Assembly: GCF_000425305.1 (NCBI RefSeq)
Contig: NZ_AUDE01000021.1
Coordinates: 1 to 64,000, forward strand
Direction of reading: 5' to 3'
DNA from: Psychroserpens burtonensis DSM 12212
GTDB lineage: Bacteria > Bacteroidota > Bacteroidia > Flavobacteriales > Flavobacteriaceae
DNA: 64,000 nt
Position numbers and translations under genes: made by a program. Position 1 is the first letter of the stretch, and every line of letters starts with the position of its first letter. Under the pieces are notes generated by a model. The model worked only from the letters and a program-made list of their open reading frames with translations. It did not search any database and was not told the DNA's origin. Shown piece after piece: positions 25,526 through 33,161 of the stretch.

Positions 25526-25832
25526 TTATATTTTAAACAGTAACAGCACAATAACAGCATTTCTTACATAATAAGTCATTTCAACCTCTATGAAGATCCT
25601 GTTTAGCGTAATAATCTCCTCAATGTGTTTTGCTTCCATTCAGTCAATATATAATAGATAAGTCTGTTTTACTTCTTAATACGCAAAATTTATAGATCTA
25701 TAACTCATCAATTTTGGCATACAACTATTTATCCATGTCTATTTTTCAAATAAAATGAAAATTTAAGAAAAAACTTACTTTGCGAATTAAAACAGCTAAA
25801 TTTGGTTAATTGTTATTAATTGGATATAGGCA

Positions 25833-25859
25833 ATAGTGTATATACAATTGTTGTGGTTA
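25833..25859 (+). repeat. Cassette repeat 0 (3' arm only)
   Basis: AATAGTGTATATACAATTGT and the following GTGGTTA resemble the 3' arm of the complete repeats further on (TATACA, a few bases, then GTT). The boundary GTTGTGGTTA at 25850-25859 is the exact reverse complement of TAACCACAAC at 27513-27522 at the end of the first cargo unit. I see no matching 5' arm, so this may be the array's entry point or a truncated repeat. Confidence 0.6.
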
Positions 25860-25899
25860 ATATAAAACTCGATAACTAACGAACTAAAATTAAGGAAAT

Positions 25900-26487
25900 A
25901 TGATTGAATTTTTTAAGAGCAATTACGAATGGTTATTTGGAGGTATTGGAGTAACTGCTCTGTTTTTTATAATTGATAAGTTTTTTTTCAAAAAAGAATC
26001 AAAAACGGAAAAAACAACAAAAAATGAAAATAAAAATTCAATAATAATTACAAATAATCTTACAAGTAATCCACCAGAACAGAAACAAGAAAAAGTAAAT
26101 GAAAACAATGAACCTAAAAATAATGTTAGGATTTTATTTGTAGACGATGAGCATACGAAATACAAAATGGTTTCAATCCTAAAAAAAGCCGGCTGGAAAA
26201 ACACGAAATCGGTTAAAGACATAACTGATTTAGATGATTACAAAGCTAAAGAAGCTGATATTATATTTGTCGATATAAATGGTGTTGGAAAAGCTTTATT
26301 CGAAGACCAGGGTTTAGGTTTGGCTTCAGCATTGAAAAAAAAGTATCCAGAAAAGAAAATTGTAATTTATTCTTCAGAAACCAAAGGAGACAGATTTCAT
26401 AAAGCATTAAGAGAAGTAGATGATTGTTTATCAAAAGATGCAGAACCATATCAGTTTGTAAATTTAATTGAAACCTTATGTCAATAA
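25900..26487 (+). CDS. Membrane-anchored receiver-domain protein
   Basis: A 195-residue protein. Residues about 10-32 form one membrane helix (WLFGGIGVTALFFIIDKFFF) right at the N-terminus, followed by a Lys/Glu/Asn-rich linker to about 72. Residues 76-195 are a response-regulator receiver domain: acidic pair D82-D83 in ILFVDDEH, phospho-acceptor D125 in IIFVDING, S158-S159 and the conserved K179 in LSKDAEP. There is no DNA-binding or other output domain, and a membrane tether is unusual for a receiver. It overlaps the next gene, an HATPase protein, by 10 bases, so the two form a coupled signalling pair. They are the sole content of the first cargo cassette. A defence or stress role is possible but not shown. 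Confidence 0.75.
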   Translation: MIEFFKSNYEWLFGGIGVTALFFIIDKFFFKKESKTEKTTKNENKNSIIITNNLTSNPPEQKQEKVNENNEPKNNVRILFVDDEHTKYKMVSILKKAGWKNTKSVKDITDLDDYKAKEADIIFVDINGVGKALFEDQGLGLASALKKKYPEKKIVIYSSETKGDRFHKALREVDDCLSKDAEPYQFVNLIETLCQ

Positions 26488-27515
26488 ACCATTTTTCTGT
26501 TACTAATATCGAGAAAGAAAGTATTGCTACAAATTTGACAAAAGAATGTGAAAATTGTTTTTCAAAAACGGAACATAATGGCAGAACAATTGATTGTCCA
26601 TTATATTTCACTAAAAGACGAAATGGAAAAGTTTCAAATAATAATGGAACAACATTTCTTTGTTGTTCAACCACAAAAACCACAAAGTTATTTAAAGGAA
26701 AATTAGACGCTCTATCATATGCTTATTATGACTTAAACTTACCTATTGAGGCAATACAAACAAACCTAAAACTTAAAGAACAAAAAAGAGTTAATCGTTT
26801 AGTTCACAACCTAACAACAATAAACGCTAAAAACATTCAAGAAATTTATGATTTAGTTCCTCAAGAAATTCTAACTTCTGACTTTAATTCTCAAATTCCT
26901 AAAATTTCTGAAATAGTTAAGACCAATCCTAAAGATACAGCTTTAATGTTTTTGAGATTAGCAAAACATAATATTCATATGAAGTCGGAATTTTCTATTT
27001 ATAGGAAACTCGATAGAGCAAATCCTACTTTAGAAAAAAGAAAACATCCAATTCACAAAGTCTTAATGAACGTTTTACATTCGTTTTTTATAGATTTTTC
27101 AGATAAAGAAGTTTATGTAAATGTTGGAGAATTTAGAGGTACTATAAATTGTGATTATGAATCTTTACAAGTTGCTCTTTATCATTTAATCGAAAATGCT
27201 TCTAAATATGTTAGACCTAAATCTACAGTTGAAATAATATTCAAAGAAAAAGAAGAAAACATTTTTGTTCATTTTAAGATGTCAAGTCTATTTATTGAAG
27301 AAAGTGAATATTCAAAACTATTTATTGAAGGTTTTTCAGGAAATGAAGCAAAAAAAACTTCAAAAGATGGAGAAGGAATTGGGATGTGGAGAATAAAGCA
27401 AATGTTGGAATTAAATGACTTTTCAATAGAAGTAAAACCAGGAAAAGAAATCGAAAAATTAAATGGGTTTAGATTTTCAGAAAATGAATTTATAATTAAG
27501 TTAAAAAAATACTAA
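26478..27515 (+). CDS. Cys-rich HATPase (histidine kinase-like) protein
   Basis: A 345-residue soluble protein. The N-terminus holds cysteines C24, C27, C40, C62 and C63 (CENC...DC...LCC), which may bind a metal or Fe-S cluster. Residues 98-125 (KEQKRVNRLVHNLTTINA) look like a dimerisation and phosphotransfer helix with H110 as candidate phospho-acceptor. The C-terminal third is an ATPase domain of the HATPase_c fold with N-box HLIENASKY (236-244) and G-box GEGIGMW (298-304). It starts inside the end of the receiver gene, so it is its likely cognate kinase. The stop codon lies inside the boundary arm of the following repeat. A redox- or metal-sensing kinase is my inference. Confidence 0.72.
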   Translation: MSINHFSVTNIEKESIATNLTKECENCFSKTEHNGRTIDCPLYFTKRRNGKVSNNNGTTFLCCSTTKTTKLFKGKLDALSYAYYDLNLPIEAIQTNLKLKEQKRVNRLVHNLTTINAKNIQEIYDLVPQEILTSDFNSQIPKISEIVKTNPKDTALMFLRLAKHNIHMKSEFSIYRKLDRANPTLEKRKHPIHKVLMNVLHSFFIDFSDKEVYVNVGEFRGTINCDYESLQVALYHLIENASKYVRPKSTVEIIFKEKEENIFVHFKMSSLFIEESEYSKLFIEGFSGNEAKKTSKDGEGIGMWRIKQMLELNDFSIEVKPGKEIEKLNGFRFSENEFIIKLKKY

Positions 27516-27651
27516 CCACAACACCGTATATAATTTATTGCTTTTTTAGGCTTACTTACGAAAGTCCTCGCGGACTTTCTTGGTCGGTAATTATTTATTA
27601 AATTAGTTGCTTGAAAGACGCAACAAACCATATACATAAACGTTAGCAAGT
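27513..27651 (+). repeat. Cassette repeat 1 (attC-like palindrome)
   Basis: The 5' arm is TAACCACAAC-ACC-GTATATAATTTATTGC and the 3' arm is GCAACAAACCATATAC-ATAAAC-GTTAGCAAGT; after the boundary bases the arms pair with a few bulges (GTATAT..TTTATTGC against GTATAT..TTTGTTGC). A central hairpin is GAAAGTCCTCGCGGACTTTC. The first ten bases match the boundary in front of cassette 1 (25850-25859); the last ten match the boundary after cassette 2. Confidence 0.75.
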
Positions 27652-27657
27652 ATTGAA

Positions 27658-28176
27658 ATGAAAAAGATTAAAGGAATAATAATAATATTTATGCTCATTG
27701 TTTGTAATCATTCAGTGGCACAAAATGACAGTTTAGCTCCAGCAAATCTTCCATTCTATTCATTTTTAGTATTGACTAATGATACCGCTTTGATTATTGA
27801 AGCTCAAGACTCGTTAATAATATGGAAACAAACTGAAAAAATTGATTCTGATAAAAAATGGAGATTAATTGGACTCACAATAAGTGACTCAACAAGTCAT
27901 GCTACTGAAGACTCCTATCCATGGACTTCAAATACTACTATTTATAAGTTTAAAGAGACTACTCTGGAAATTGATTCTGATACATTAAAAAACAAATTTG
28001 AACTTAATAAAAACCATTTTCGAAAGACGAGAGACTGGAGTCAATTTGATCTATCTAAGGAGTGGACTCCTTTTTGGAATGACAAATTCTTAATGATTAA
28101 AAAATGTGACATATACATATTCCAGGCATATGATAGTTGGACGACTTATGAATATTACTTTAAAGAAATAGAATAA
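27658..28176 (+). CDS. Secreted protein of unknown function (cassette cargo)
   Basis: A 172-residue protein with a signal peptide (MKKIKGIIIIFMLIVCNHSV, cleaved near AQ). The mature part is polar with many Asp, Ser and Trp residues and ends in two beta-rich blocks (FQAYDSWTTYEYYFKE); no domain is recognised. It is alone between repeats 1 and 2 with only six bases between the boundary sequence and its start codon. The boundary GTTAGCAAGT in front (27642-27651) is exactly complementary to ACTTGCTAAC after it (28180-28189), so it is a one-gene cassette. Confidence 0.65.
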   Translation: MKKIKGIIIIFMLIVCNHSVAQNDSLAPANLPFYSFLVLTNDTALIIEAQDSLIIWKQTEKIDSDKKWRLIGLTISDSTSHATEDSYPWTSNTTIYKFKETTLEIDSDTLKNKFELNKNHFRKTRDWSQFDLSKEWTPFWNDKFLMIKKCDIYIFQAYDSWTTYEYYFKEIE

Positions 28177-28179
28177 AAC

Positions 28180-28379
28180 ACTTGCTAACACTGTATATAG
28201 CAAATAGGGCGTTCAGTGGTTTACGAAAATTCAGTACTATTTATAAACACCGCCAAATTTTTAATTTGGCTTTTAAGATGAATAAGTTAAAAACAAAATA
28301 TAAAAATGTGGCTCAGAGCAAACTTGAAAGTTCATCGCTTTCTACTGCCCTACTTGCCATATACTAAACGTTGGCAGTA
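28180..28379 (+). repeat. Cassette repeat 2 (long form)
   Basis: The 5' arm, ACTTGCTAAC-ACTG-TATATAGCAAATAGGGC, pairs with the 3' arm, GCCCTACTTGCCATATA-CTAAAC-GTTGGCAGTA; TATAT-GCAA-TAGGGC matches over 17 positions with two differences. The interior is longer (about 110 bases) than in repeats 1, 3, 4 and 5 and carries its own inverted repeat GCCAAATTTTTAATTTGGC. A 61-codon frame across it is a by-product. Confidence 0.75.
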
Positions 28380-28389
28380 ATTTGAAAAA

Positions 28390-29010
28390 ATGAAGTACAT
28401 AATCATAATTTGCATACTAATCTCGTGTAAACTTTTTTCACAAGAAAAGAAAGTTGTTTATTTAAATGAAAATCATCAAGAAATAGATAAAAATGAATTT
28501 ATAGAAGGAAAAAACTCTAGAGAATATCTTGATTTATATTTTGAAAATGATTCTTTAGTTCAAGGCTTATTAGTAAGGAGAAAACCAATTGGAAAACTGA
28601 ACGAAAATCAACTTAATGAATTAAAACAAAGCTTATCTATTCAAAATAAAATTGATGATGAGTTAATTGTCATAATTTATTATCCAGGAAAAGATAGATG
28701 CAATGGCATGGAAAGATATTCTACTTGGAATATATTTGACAGAGACTATTTAAAAAAATTAAAAAAAATTAGCGATATAAGTCACCACTGGATTTATAAA
28801 GATGATGAAAATTTAAAATATTATTATCAAAAAAAAATAGGATGGAAAAAAGACAGTAATCAATTAATTGAAAAAATGTTTTTTAAATATCATTTTCCTT
28901 GTTTTAGTTGTGTAGTAATAGACACTAAAGGAAATTTTATAGCAAACTATGGAGAATTCGGAAAACAAACTGTTTGGGAGATTTCGGAAGAACTTAAAAA
29001 AATTGAATAA
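28390..29010 (+). CDS. Secreted or lipoprotein of unknown function (cassette cargo)
   Basis: A 206-residue protein beginning MKYIIIICILISCKLFSQEK. The leader contains LISC, which could be a lipoprotein cleavage site, or the protein may be cut after SQ. The mature region includes a paired-cysteine segment FPCFSCVVIDTKGNFIANYG and an IIYYPGKDRCNGM segment; the DTKGNFIANYGEFGK end recalls thioredoxin-like antiparallel strands, but I cannot assign a family. It is the single gene of its cassette: GTTGGCAGTA (28370-28379) before it is the exact complement of TACTGCCAAC (29015-29024) after it. Confidence 0.65.
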   Translation: MKYIIIICILISCKLFSQEKKVVYLNENHQEIDKNEFIEGKNSREYLDLYFENDSLVQGLLVRRKPIGKLNENQLNELKQSLSIQNKIDDELIVIIYYPGKDRCNGMERYSTWNIFDRDYLKKLKKISDISHHWIYKDDENLKYYYQKKIGWKKDSNQLIEKMFFKYHFPCFSCVVIDTKGNFIANYGEFGKQTVWEISEELKKIE

Positions 29011-29014
29011 AAAC

Positions 29015-29154
29015 TACTGCCAACACCGTGTATAATTAATTGCTAGGGCAATTGCCTACTTGGAAAATTCCTTCGGAATTTTCTCGGGTTCGTATTTGTT
29101 TACTAAATTAGTTGCATAACCACGCAACTAACCATACACAATCACGTTAGCTAC
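29015..29154 (+). repeat. Cassette repeat 3
   Basis: The 5' arm TACTGCCAAC-ACCG-TGTATAATTAATTGC pairs imperfectly with the 3' arm GCAACTAACCATACACAATCAC-GTTAGCTAC. The centre has the hairpin GAAAATTCC-TTCG-GAATTTTC and the conserved tail TCGGGTTCGTATTTGTTTAC. Its central 80 bases are almost identical to repeat 5. Confidence 0.78.
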
Positions 29155-29166
29155 AAGCCGAAATAA

Positions 29167-29511
29167 ATGCTCAATAGAATATTTAGGAAAAGTAAAAAGA
29201 AATTATCGAAAAGCGAGGAATGGAAAAAATTCGAACTTTTTGAATTATTCGATGATTTAGATTCAGCTCTAAAACTTGTATCTGAATATAGTGGAGGATA
29301 CTCAGGTGTTTTTTTATCAGCAGAAGAATTTCACAAAGCTTTTTCAGAAGAATTACACGACCTAAAATACCAAAACGTGCCTGATTTTAAAACCATATGT
29401 GTTTGGTTTGCGCCTACTTCTGCTTGGGACAATTTTGTAGGAATGGAAGGAATTGAATTAGGTAGCAGAATTTTTGAAAGAGCCTATAAATTTCATAATT
29501 CCAATAACTAA
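29167..29511 (+). CDS. Small cytoplasmic protein of unknown function (cassette cargo)
   Basis: A 114-residue soluble protein with a basic N-terminus (RKSKKKLSKSEEWKK), then FELFDDLDSALKLVSEYSGG and a C-terminal block FAPTSAWDNFVGMEGIELG. No family is recognised. It is followed after 15 bases by a membrane protein gene inside the same cassette, which suggests a functional pair. The cassette is bounded by GTTAGCTAC (29146-29154) and its complement GTAGCTAAC (30078-30086). Confidence 0.6.
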   Translation: MLNRIFRKSKKKLSKSEEWKKFELFELFDDLDSALKLVSEYSGGYSGVFLSAEEFHKAFSEELHDLKYQNVPDFKTICVWFAPTSAWDNFVGMEGIELGSRIFERAYKFHNSNN

Positions 29512-29526
29512 AAAACATCAACAAAA

Positions 29527-30081
29527 ATGACGAAAAGCTTCTTTATAAATATATGGTTATTCATTCTAATTTTGATATTAGTTTCATTGTCAGTTTGGGG
29601 TGTTTTTTACATCAATGATTTAGAATCGAAAATATCAGTCCTTGGAATAGTAGCAGTAATAGTTGCAGCATTTACTTCGGTAATGACAGTAAACATAAAT
29701 AATAAAAAAACACGGGAAAGAGAATATGAATTGCACATATTAAAAGAAAAACAAAAAGTTTGCGAACACTTTTATAATGCGTTTTTTGAAATTTTTAAAA
29801 ATGTAAAAAACAATCGAGATGGCCTTACAAAGAAAGCAACTGAAGAAATGGCTCTTTTCAAGAAAGGTTTAATGAATTGGGGAAGTGAAGACTTAATTAA
29901 AAAGTATGTTGAATATGAGGACAATCTCGATATTCATAAAGGAAATACAAGTGCTATTTTGAACAATGCAGATGGTTTTCTTAGAGATATGAGAAAAGAA
30001 CTTGGATTTAAAGATTCCAAAAGCTTAAAACTTATGACATTGCTATTGACAGCAGAAGCAAGAACTGAATTGGGCCAGTAG
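29527..30081 (+). CDS. Membrane protein with cytoplasmic helical domain (cassette cargo)
   Basis: A 184-residue protein with two N-terminal membrane helices (IWLFILILILVSLSVWGVFY and VLGIVAVIVAAFTSVMTV), then a helical charged domain (KKTREREYELHILKEKQKV onwards). The layout resembles two-TM plus cytoplasmic helical bundle proteins that occur with many accessory systems, but the family is not recognised. Its stop codon lies within the 5' boundary of repeat 4. It is likely translated together with the small protein 15 bases upstream. Confidence 0.6.
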   Translation: MTKSFFINIWLFILILILVSLSVWGVFYINDLESKISVLGIVAVIVAAFTSVMTVNINNKKTREREYELHILKEKQKVCEHFYNAFFEIFKNVKNNRDGLTKKATEEMALFKKGLMNWGSEDLIKKYVEYEDNLDIHKGNTSAILNNADGFLRDMRKELGFKDSKSLKLMTLLLTAEARTELGQ

Positions 30082-30214
30082 CTAACAACGTGTATAACCC
30101 ATTGTTTACTTTGTGTGTACTCGGAAAATCCTGCGGATTTCCCTCTGGTTCGTTTCTTTTTGCTAAATTAGTTCCAAACCAAAACAACGTGCCATACACA
30201 AGCACGTTGTGCTT
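30078..30214 (+). repeat. Cassette repeat 4
   Basis: The 5' arm is GTAGCTAAC-AACG-TGTATAACCCATTG and the 3' arm is GCCATACACAAGCAC-GTTGTGCTT. The centre holds GGAAAATCC-TGC-GGATTTCC and a GGTTCGTTTC block like that in repeats 3 and 5. Its leading boundary matches the start of the preceding cassette and its trailing boundary matches the end of the next one. Confidence 0.75.
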
Positions 30215-30236
30215 CATTATGACAAACCGCTAACCA

Positions 30237-31004
30237 ATGATAAAATTCTTTAGAAAAATTAGACAAAATTTACTTTCAGAAGGAAAAACTGGAAAGTATT
30301 TAAAATATGCATTGGGCGAAATTATTTTGGTTGTTATTGGAATTCTAATTGCCCTTTCGATTAATAATTGGAACGAATTACGGAAAACGAATAATAATCA
30401 AGAGAAATACTTAAAGCTACTAAAAGTTGAATCGCTCAAAAATCTAAATGAGGTTAACAGATATAAAGACTTGGTAACTGATATGCATTCCTGGCAATTA
30501 ACTGCTATGAATCTCATTGATGCCAATCACGATACAATATCAGAGAGTTACCTCTCAAAGACTTTTGTCAACATTATTGGTAGTTCTTATAGTTTTGACT
30601 TTGAAAACAGTACACTTTCTGAACTTAAAAATTCTGGCGAGTTAAAAAATGTCAGTAATGATAGTCTTCGTAAATACTTAACTGCTTTAGAACCATTAGT
30701 AATGAAAATAAAACAAGTAGAACAAGATGTGGAAATTAGCCTTGATGAAGTTACCGAATATCTTAAACCTCGAATATCTTTTAGAAAAATGTTAATTGAA
30801 TCAGATACTGAAACTTACTTTGGACTTCCCAATTCAACAAAACCTAAAAAGAGCATTATTCCAATCTTGGAAAACGAGGAGTTTGAAAACAGACTACTAA
30901 CGTACACATTAGCTACTGGAAATCTAAAAAAAAATCACTATCCAAAATTAGAAAACCATCTAAAAAAGATTATTGATATTATAGAAAAAGAATTAAATAA
31001 ATAA
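30237..31004 (+). CDS. DUF6090 family protein (cassette cargo)
   Basis: A 255-residue protein. The opening MIKFFRKIRQNLLSEGKTGK and YLKYALGEIILVVIGILIAL with SINNWNE are the DUF6090 signature: a basic N-terminus, a single membrane helix at about 25-45, then an extracytoplasmic or cytoplasmic helical domain with NSTLSELKNSGELKNVSND. The family is common and multicopy in flavobacteria and its function is unknown. It is the only gene of its cassette, bounded by GTTGTGCTT (30206-30214) and AAGCACAAC (31008-31016). Confidence 0.82.
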   Translation: MIKFFRKIRQNLLSEGKTGKYLKYALGEIILVVIGILIALSINNWNELRKTNNNQEKYLKLLKVESLKNLNEVNRYKDLVTDMHSWQLTAMNLIDANHDTISESYLSKTFVNIIGSSYSFDFENSTLSELKNSGELKNVSNDSLRKYLTALEPLVMKIKQVEQDVEISLDEVTEYLKPRISFRKMLIESDTETYFGLPNSTKPKKSIIPILENEEFENRLLTYTLATGNLKKNHYPKLENHLKKIIDIIEKELNK

Positions 31005-31007
31005 CGA

Positions 31008-31147
31008 AAGCACAACACCGTGTATAATTAATTGCTTTGGCAAGTGCTTATTTGGAAAATTCCTTCGGAATTTTCTCGGGTTCGTATTTGTTTACTATAT
31101 TAGTTGTTTAACCACGCAACTAACCATACACAATTCCGTTGTGTTTC
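31008..31147 (+). repeat. Cassette repeat 5
   Basis: The 5' arm AAGCACAAC-ACCG-TGTATAATTAATTGC and the 3' arm GCAACTAACCATACACAATTCC-GTTGTGTTTC enclose a centre that is nearly identical to repeat 3 (GAAAATTCC-TTCG-GAATTTTC). The trailing boundary GTTGTGTTTC has no complementary end downstream, because the IS3 remnant that follows has disrupted the next cassette. Confidence 0.78.
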
Positions 31148-31156
31148 ATACTGACT

Positions 31157-31550
31157 CGTCCTGAAATATGGCTACAGGTTAGAATTGATTTTACGGTGTA
31201 GCCATATTTCAGGACAAGACACATACATCATTCGGATAGAGGAATACAGTATTGTAGCAATGTTTACACCCAAATACTTAAAAGAAAGAAAATAGATATT
31301 AGTATGACAGAAGAAAATCATTGTTACGAAAACGCAATGGCAGAAAGGGTAAACGGCATATTAAAAGATGAATTTTATCTTGACCAGACCTTTGCTAACG
31401 TGCCACACGCTAAAGCAGTAGCAAAAAATGCAATTAATTTATACAATGAAATAAGATTACATTTATCTTTAGACTTCAAAACACCAAATATGGTCTATAA
31501 ATTAACCGCATAAAATCAATTCTAACCTGTAGCCATATTTCAGGGCAAGA
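31157..31550. mobile_element. Rearranged IS3-family remnant
   Basis: The right end reads AACCTGTAGCCATATTTCAG at 31523-31542 after the transposase tail. The reverse complement of the same end (CCTGAAATATGGCTACAGGT and on to GATTTTACGG) lies at 31157-31196, and a further TGTAGCCATATTTCAGGACA follows directly at 31197. Thus two end sequences sit head to head at the left, and the front two thirds of the transposase is missing. The element is an internally deleted, end-inverted relic that could act only if helped by a complete copy. Confidence 0.75.
31226..31513 (+). pseudogene. IS3-family transposase OrfB, C-terminal fragment
   Basis: An uninterrupted 95-codon frame without start begins HHSDRGIQYCSNVYTQILKR and continues with MTEENHCYENAMAERVNGIL and LYNEIRLHLSLDFKTP. 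These are the second catalytic Asp (HSDRG), the catalytic Glu (NAMAERVNG) and the C-terminal block of the rve integrase core of IS3 (IS150 group) transposases. The N-terminal two thirds and OrfA are absent. The ATG at 31304 is internal. Confidence 0.85.
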
Positions 31551-31567
31551 CATTCCGGAAAAACTAA

Positions 31568-32377
31568 ATGACGTATAAAGATCTATACAATTTTGCTTAT
31601 CATTTCTTATTAGAAAAAGATGGTGTAACTGAAAAACTGATTCAACAGCATTTTCAGCCAGAATACAATAAGCCAAAAAATATCAATACCATTTACCAAA
31701 GACTTTGTGAAACTGCTCAAAACAAGCAAATGAGTACAAAAGTTATTGGAGGATCAATTGGTGGCGTAGAAAAATTGAAAGATGTCCTTTTTGATTTTAA
31801 CCCAAAAAAAATTGCTGAAACTTTCGGGAAAAATGATTCTGAAAAATTATTAAATGAAATAATCTCAAAATTAAAACCGAAAGGACAAATTCGGAGAACT
31901 TCACGAAGTATTTGGCCCTTATTTTGTCAATCAATTATTGATTCTGCCTATTTTCTAAGTGAGTTTAATAATGCTGAATCATTTTATAATTGGGCGGAAT
32001 TTTTCGCAAAAGATGAAAAGGCAAAACCAGCACTTCCAATGTTGATTAGCATCGAAATTTCAGGAATTGGGTTTCCTTTGGCTTGTGATTTTTTAAAGGA
32101 AATTGGTTTCTTGAATTTCGGAAAACCTGACGTTCACTTAAAAGAAATATTTAAAGAACTAAATTTAATTAATCCCAATGAGAGGTCAACAATAAAACAA
32201 GATTATCAGACTCTGAAATTAATTGATAAAATTGCTATAGAAAATAATACTACTGCTTTTGAAGTAGATAAAATATTCTGGCTTATAGGAAGCGGAAACT
32301 TTTATCTTTCAAACATTCAAATTGGCAGAAACAGAAAATTATTTATTGAACAAATAAAAACCCATTTTAAATTATAA
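31568..32377 (+). CDS. HhH-GPD-like protein of unknown function (cassette cargo)
   Basis: A 269-residue soluble, mostly helical protein. Residues 164-180 (SGIGFPLACDFLKEIGF) look like a helix-hairpin-helix and are followed by NFGKPDVHLKEIF, with D188 placed like the catalytic Asp of endonuclease III-type DNA glycosylases. The preceding half is helical with no Cys cluster. I infer a divergent base-excision or DNA-binding fold; homology is weak and untested. It is followed after six bases by a gene for an HTH protein, so they probably function together. Its upstream cassette boundary has been lost in the IS3 rearrangement. Confidence 0.5.
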   Translation: MTYKDLYNFAYHFLLEKDGVTEKLIQQHFQPEYNKPKNINTIYQRLCETAQNKQMSTKVIGGSIGGVEKLKDVLFDFNPKKIAETFGKNDSEKLLNEIISKLKPKGQIRRTSRSIWPLFCQSIIDSAYFLSEFNNAESFYNWAEFFAKDEKAKPALPMLISIEISGIGFPLACDFLKEIGFLNFGKPDVHLKEIFKELNLINPNERSTIKQDYQTLKLIDKIAIENNTTAFEVDKIFWLIGSGNFYLSNIQIGRNRKLFIEQIKTHFKL

Positions 32378-32383
32378 AACATA

Positions 32384-32947
32384 ATGACCTTCAACCGTGA
32401 TAAGAAATTTGACATAAAACAAACAAATTCAATAATTCTTAAAAAAAGAAAACCAAGTTATACTGGAGAGAGTTGGTTAGGACACACGAAAGATTGTGGA
32501 ATTATTGACCACGAATTACTAAAAGGAGCAACTAAAGATGAATTAATAAAAAGAAGTGGTAGAGAACTTGGAGGAGTAGATTCTCACATAAGTCATTTAA
32601 AAGCAGAACACGGATTAATAGTTTCAAAAAATAATGATATTTATAAATTTGAATATTATCATCCAGAAACTAATAAAATTCTCAACGAATTAGATTTGGA
32701 AAATTTAATGAAAATAGATATTGAAAATGTAGCAAAATATTCCATTGTTCAATTAAAAAATAAAGAAGGTGATTTAAAATGGTATTCTATTGGTATTGAA
32801 ACTCAAAACAAAAATGGAGAAGAAGTTACTTCATTGACAGAAAATAAGGGATTCGCTCAGAAATTAATAAATAAAAAGGTTGGTGATTATGTAGATTTTG
32901 GTACAGGTTTTAAAATTACGAAAATTAAAAAATACCTGAGTAAATAA
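32384..32947 (+). CDS. Winged-helix plus GreA-tail-like protein (cassette cargo)
   Basis: A 187-residue soluble protein. Residues about 45-90 (KGATKDELIKRSGRELGGVD and SHISHLKAEHGLIV) have the pattern of a winged helix used by methyltransferase- or restriction-associated proteins. The C-terminal 40 residues (GFAQKLINKKVGDYVDFGTG with FKITKI) resemble the FKBP-like C-terminal domain of GreA/GreB elongation factors (LGKALLGKKVGD). The combination suggests a DNA- or polymerase-associated regulator. It is co-oriented and almost contiguous with the HhH-like gene. No experimental family is known to me. Confidence 0.5.
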   Translation: MTFNRDKKFDIKQTNSIILKKRKPSYTGESWLGHTKDCGIIDHELLKGATKDELIKRSGRELGGVDSHISHLKAEHGLIVSKNNDIYKFEYYHPETNKILNELDLENLMKIDIENVAKYSIVQLKNKEGDLKWYSIGIETQNKNGEEVTSLTENKGFAQKLINKKVGDYVDFGTGFKITKIKKYLSK

Positions 32948-32955
32948 AAAAACAA

Positions 32956-33148
32956 AATGCCAACAATGGTTATATTTAATAGGATTTTTGGCGCTTAACC
33001 CAAAGTGAAGTGCCTTGAATAAAGTCCGCAAAATTTTCAATTTTGCCTATCTATTAAATAAAAAAAAATTAAAAATCTGGCTAAGTGCTTAATGGAAAGT
33101 TCAGTTCCCTGAATTCTTGTACTAACCATAGCATGGACGTTCGAGTTA
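32956..33148 (+). repeat. Cassette repeat 6 (long, diverged form)
   Basis: It begins AATGCCAAC-AATGGTTATATTTAATAGG and ends CTAACCATAGCATGGAC-GTTCGAGTTA, with an interior CCGCAAAATTTTCAATTTTGC segment like the interior of repeats 2 and 7. The leading boundary would require GTTGGCATT before the HhH-like gene, which is not there. The trailing boundary GTTCGAGTTA also has no partner after the next gene. Confidence 0.6.
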
Positions 33149-33161
33149 TTTCAAAAACAAA

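Noticed and set aside
26261-26683. 140-codon minus-strand frame opposite the receiver and HATPase genes
   Set aside because: The plus strand has intact domain motifs in this stretch; the minus frame shows none.
28182-28367. 61-codon frame inside cassette repeat 2
   Set aside because: It lies wholly in the palindromic repeat and its boundary arms, so it is a by-product of repeat sequence.
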